This document shows, piece by piece, positions 6,321 to 6,586 of a stretch of DNA of 6,586 nucleotides. A model generated the notes under the pieces. That model ran no database searches, was not told the DNA's origin, and worked only from the letters and a program-made list of their open reading frames with translations. A program made the position numbers and the translations under genes. Source of the DNA: JAFGIT01 sp016929465 [NCBI: Candidatus Coatesbacteria bacterium] (lineage in GTDB: Bacteria; B130-G9); the NCBI GenBank assembly GCA_016929465.1, contig JAFGIT010000318.1, positions 1 to 6,586 of the forward strand. Direction: 5' to 3'. Within the stretch, counting starts at the first letter, position 1, and every line of letters begins with the position of its first letter.

Positions 6321-6357
6321 CAAAGCATCAACAGGTTTAAAATCTCTCCTCCAGCGT

Positions 6358-6386
6358 CCTGTGGATGATCACACCAATCCCACAGG
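6358..6386. promoter_or_regulatory. Inverted repeat upstream of the FmdB-type gene, possible operator
   Basis: CCTGTGG and CCACAGG are perfect 7-base inverted arms separated by 15 bases that contain TGATCA. It lies 55-83 bases before the ATG at 6303. The arm spacing fits binding by a dimeric regulator or an RNA hairpin. I cannot find a convincing -35/-10 pair beside it, so the call is tentative. Confidence 0.35.
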
Positions 6387-6401
6387 CGCATTCGAGTTAT
6401 T

Positions 6402-6421
6402 GGGCGGTTCGTGAACCGCCC
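6402..6421. repeat. Perfect palindrome in the NifX-FmdB spacer
   Basis: GGGCGGTTC, GT, GAACCGCCC: 9-base perfect arms with a 2-base centre, followed by CTACG on the plus strand. Palindromes of this kind (GTAGGGGCG... arms) occur as dispersed intergenic repeats in many environmental bacterial genomes, as I recall. It lies 46 bases after the NifX-like stop. No U-tract follows on the minus strand (AATAACTCG), so it would not act as a classical terminator, but the stem is strong enough to stabilise a 3' end. Confidence 0.7.
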
Positions 6422-6428
6422 CTACGCT

Positions 6429-6456
6429 CCAACCGCCAACCGCCAACTGCCAACGC
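6429..6456. repeat. Seven-base tandem repeat, four copies
   Basis: CCAACCG, CCAACCG, CCAACTG, CCAACGC: four consecutive 7-base units, the last two diverged. They lie between the palindrome and the NifX-like stop codon and are non-coding. Heptamer arrays can change copy number by slippage. Confidence 0.7.
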
Positions 6457-6466
6457 ACTTCTCTAT

Positions 6467-6586
6467 CTACCAGTGTCCTTTGACGTCTGAGTTATCCGCA
6501 GGTTTCAGCTCGCCGCTCTTGAACTTGCCTATTACATCGGAGACCGAGCCGCTCGCCCCGGTCACTACCTTGATGCCCGCTGCATC
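6467..6586 (-). CDS. NifX/NifB-type iron-molybdenum cluster-binding protein, C-terminal fragment
   Basis: Only the last 39 residues and the TAG stop are in the window; the rest lies to the right. The fragment contains AGIKVVTGASGSVSDVIGKF and ends LKPADNSDVKGHW. The GIKV-TGASG strand-loop, the following helix and the GHW ending match the end of the dinitrogenase iron-molybdenum cofactor domain (NifX/NifB C-terminal type, about 110-130 residues). Stand-alone members occur in many anaerobes that do not fix nitrogen and are thought to bind or carry Fe-S or Fe-Mo clusters. It lies upstream of the FmdB-type and MPRGDGTGP genes on the same strand, with a 163-base spacer, so shared transcription is possible but not shown. 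Confidence 0.8.
   Translation of the reverse strand, partial: DAAGIKVVTGASGSVSDVIGKFKSGELKPADNSDVKGHW

Noticed and set aside
6429-6456. CRISPR-like array
   Set aside because: The units are 7 bases and directly adjacent, with no spacers and no cas genes.

Overview
The window reads as a stretch of chromosome from an anaerobic bacterium, most likely from an uncultured lineage. Evidence for a bacterium: strong Shine-Dalgarno sites, a near-consensus sigma-70 promoter and a U-tract intrinsic terminator. The small metalloprotein cluster at the right (NifX-like protein, FmdB-type zinc ribbon, two MPRGDGTGP proteins) is typical of anaerobes. I cannot place the phylum. Every gene I can support lies on the minus strand, so transcription runs from right to left.

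Right part (about 5190-6586): the C-terminal end of a NifX/NifB-type iron-molybdenum cluster-binding protein comes first. A 163-base spacer with two inverted repeats and a 7-base tandem repeat follows. Then come an FmdB-family zinc ribbon protein, a DUF5320-type protein with a C-terminal coiled coil, and a glycine-rich protein with the same MPRGDGTGP start and a C-terminal Cys-rich zinc ribbon. An intrinsic terminator at 5192-5227 closes this unit.

Middle part (2251-5115): a clear promoter (TTGACA, 17 bases, TAGTAT) and a full Shine-Dalgarno drive tldD, which starts with TTG. tldD overlaps tldE by ATGA. TldD carries the HExxxH metal site and TldE lacks it, so together they form the usual two-subunit TldD/TldE metalloprotease. 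A small stem-loop sits on the tldE stop codon.

Left part (1-2149): two GT4 (GT-B fold) glycosyltransferases overlap by 8 bases and probably act in sequence on a surface polysaccharide or glycolipid. The second one runs off the left edge.

Most of this is recognisable family content. The less explained part is the small-protein cluster: two different proteins carry almost the same 26-base gene start, and both sit beside NifX-like and FmdB-like genes. I found no CRISPR array, rRNA, tRNA, transposase or convincing plus-strand gene.
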